Below, piece by piece: positions 63,480-64,000 of a stretch of DNA of 64,000 nt (position 1 is the first letter of the stretch; the number at the start of each line of letters is the position of its first letter). The notes under the pieces were generated by a model. The model was not told the DNA's origin, ran no database searches, and worked only from the letters and a program-made list of their open reading frames with translations. The translations under genes and the position numbers were made by a program. Source of the stretch: Gari tellinella (lineage: Eukaryota > Mollusca > Bivalvia > Cardiida > Psammobiidae); assembly GCA_922989275.2 (NCBI GenBank), contig OV277862.1, positions 16,163,543-16,227,542 of the forward strand, written 5' to 3'.

Positions 63480-64000
63480 TTTACAATTGTCGTCTGTTTT
63501 TATTTTCTCAAATTTAAATTTCAACCTGTTCAAATGCAAATGCAAAAGCACGAATGCCTAAGGGTTTGGTACCTGATCAGGCGCCGCGTTAAACTACATT
63601 TTGTATTTGCAAATGTAATTGGGCGAAGGGGTGGGGGTGTCGTCGGAAATAAATTAATAAAAATCAATGTATGATTTTCCTAACGAAGCATAGTTTAAAT
63701 CCAGATAACACCCCGGTTTACTCTTCTTCTGATTTGAGTCTAAACAGCTGCAAATTAAACGTTTAGGTCGCGTTTAGCAGACGGCGACTGTAAAATTGTC
63801 GTCTGCAGTAATACTTCAAATTCTGATCCAGATCAGACGCAAACTATCGCGAGGCAAACTTTATTGAAAATAGAGGGATGAAGGCTAAGGGGTGTCATTT
63901 GCTTGTTAACCCTTATCTTAATGTAATATCGTCTGCTTTGAAATTGTCGTCTGCAAAAATATTAATTAAGATTTAAACACGTTTTTAAAGTAAGAGAAGC
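63480..64000. mobile_element. Cluster of TTAA-1 fragments
   Basis: ATTGTCGTCTGC occurs near 63486, 63796 and 63942, and broken alpha arms near 63570 (GATCAGGCGCCGCG), 63700 and 63825 (GATCCAGATCAGACGC). TTAACCC at 63906 starts another copy running off the window. Confidence 0.65.

Overview
This window is animal DNA, almost certainly from a bivalve mollusc. It is AT-rich, mostly non-coding, has split genes with GT-AG introns, and is packed with short transposon relics and the ACATGTA-type words common in bivalve genomes. A dreissenid or venerid-like clam or mussel is my guess for the group; the sequence alone does not settle the species.

Coding content is small. I can support four exons, all on the minus strand. 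(1) 15529-15832 is the last exon of a divergent TALE homeobox gene of Iroquois type; it lacks a useful ATG and is easily missed. (2) 23170-23277 is a possible first coding exon with a TATA box upstream and a strong GTGAGT donor. (3) 40548-41500 is the main exon of a Snail-family zinc-finger repressor with five fingers and a PMDLS CtBP-binding motif; its first exon is not identified. (4) 61103-61208 is a possible first coding exon next to a CpG-richer, promoter-like stretch. A 5'-truncated, broken LINE (43500-45215, minus) is the only recognisable retrotransposon coding region.

The rest is mobile and repetitive DNA. From 1 to about 2600 lies a diverged tandem array of about 160 bp units that changes orientation near 2340. 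The remainder is dominated by miniature inverted-repeat elements (MITEs) that I sort by their ends. TTAA-target families (piggyBac-like by target site): TTAA-1 (ends CCCTTTCACCGCC), TTAA-2 (ends CCCATTACCCCATA), TTAA-3 (ends CTCATTCACCCCTGAAACTT) and TTAA-4 (ends CCCATTTGTGCC). TA-target families (Tc1/mariner/pogo-like by target site): TA-1 (CAGTAAAACCTCTCTATTAC), TA-2 (CAGTGCTCCCTCTCTACAAC), TA-3 (CAGTGGAGAATCTGTTATTC) and TA-4 (CAGTTAAACTTCGATATCTC). Families with 6-bp target duplications: SIX-1 (CAGGGCTGCCAT) and SIX-2 (CAGGGCTCCAGATAAG). There are also a GGGCCCGTTTCATAAAAC family, a TTAAGG/CTAATGAGATC family and several single-copy hairpin elements.

The most striking feature is that nearly all these families carry a long, near-perfect internal hairpin, and the same few hairpin modules recur inside families with unrelated ends. 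Module alpha (arm starts CAAACAGTTTGGATCCAGAT) occurs in TTAA-1, TTAA-3, TTAA-4, TA-2 and TA-3. Module beta (arm starts TTAAAGCAGGCTGAAAGTAA) occurs in TTAA-2 and SIX-1, with a clear relative in TA-1. Module gamma (arm TTCAAAGTTAAAACGTGGCT) occurs in TA-4, and module delta (GAATCGTCTT) in SIX-2 and the GGGCCCG family. Arm sequences differ between copies but stay complementary within each copy. Several elements are nested, giving paralogous empty sites that prove the TTAA targets directly.

Three larger fold-back or long-TIR elements (25398-26503, 38372-40298, 55116-57336) complete the picture; the last carries what looks like a captured coding fragment. The two transcription-factor exons therefore sit in a gene-poor, transposon-filled neighbourhood, as is common around developmental regulators.
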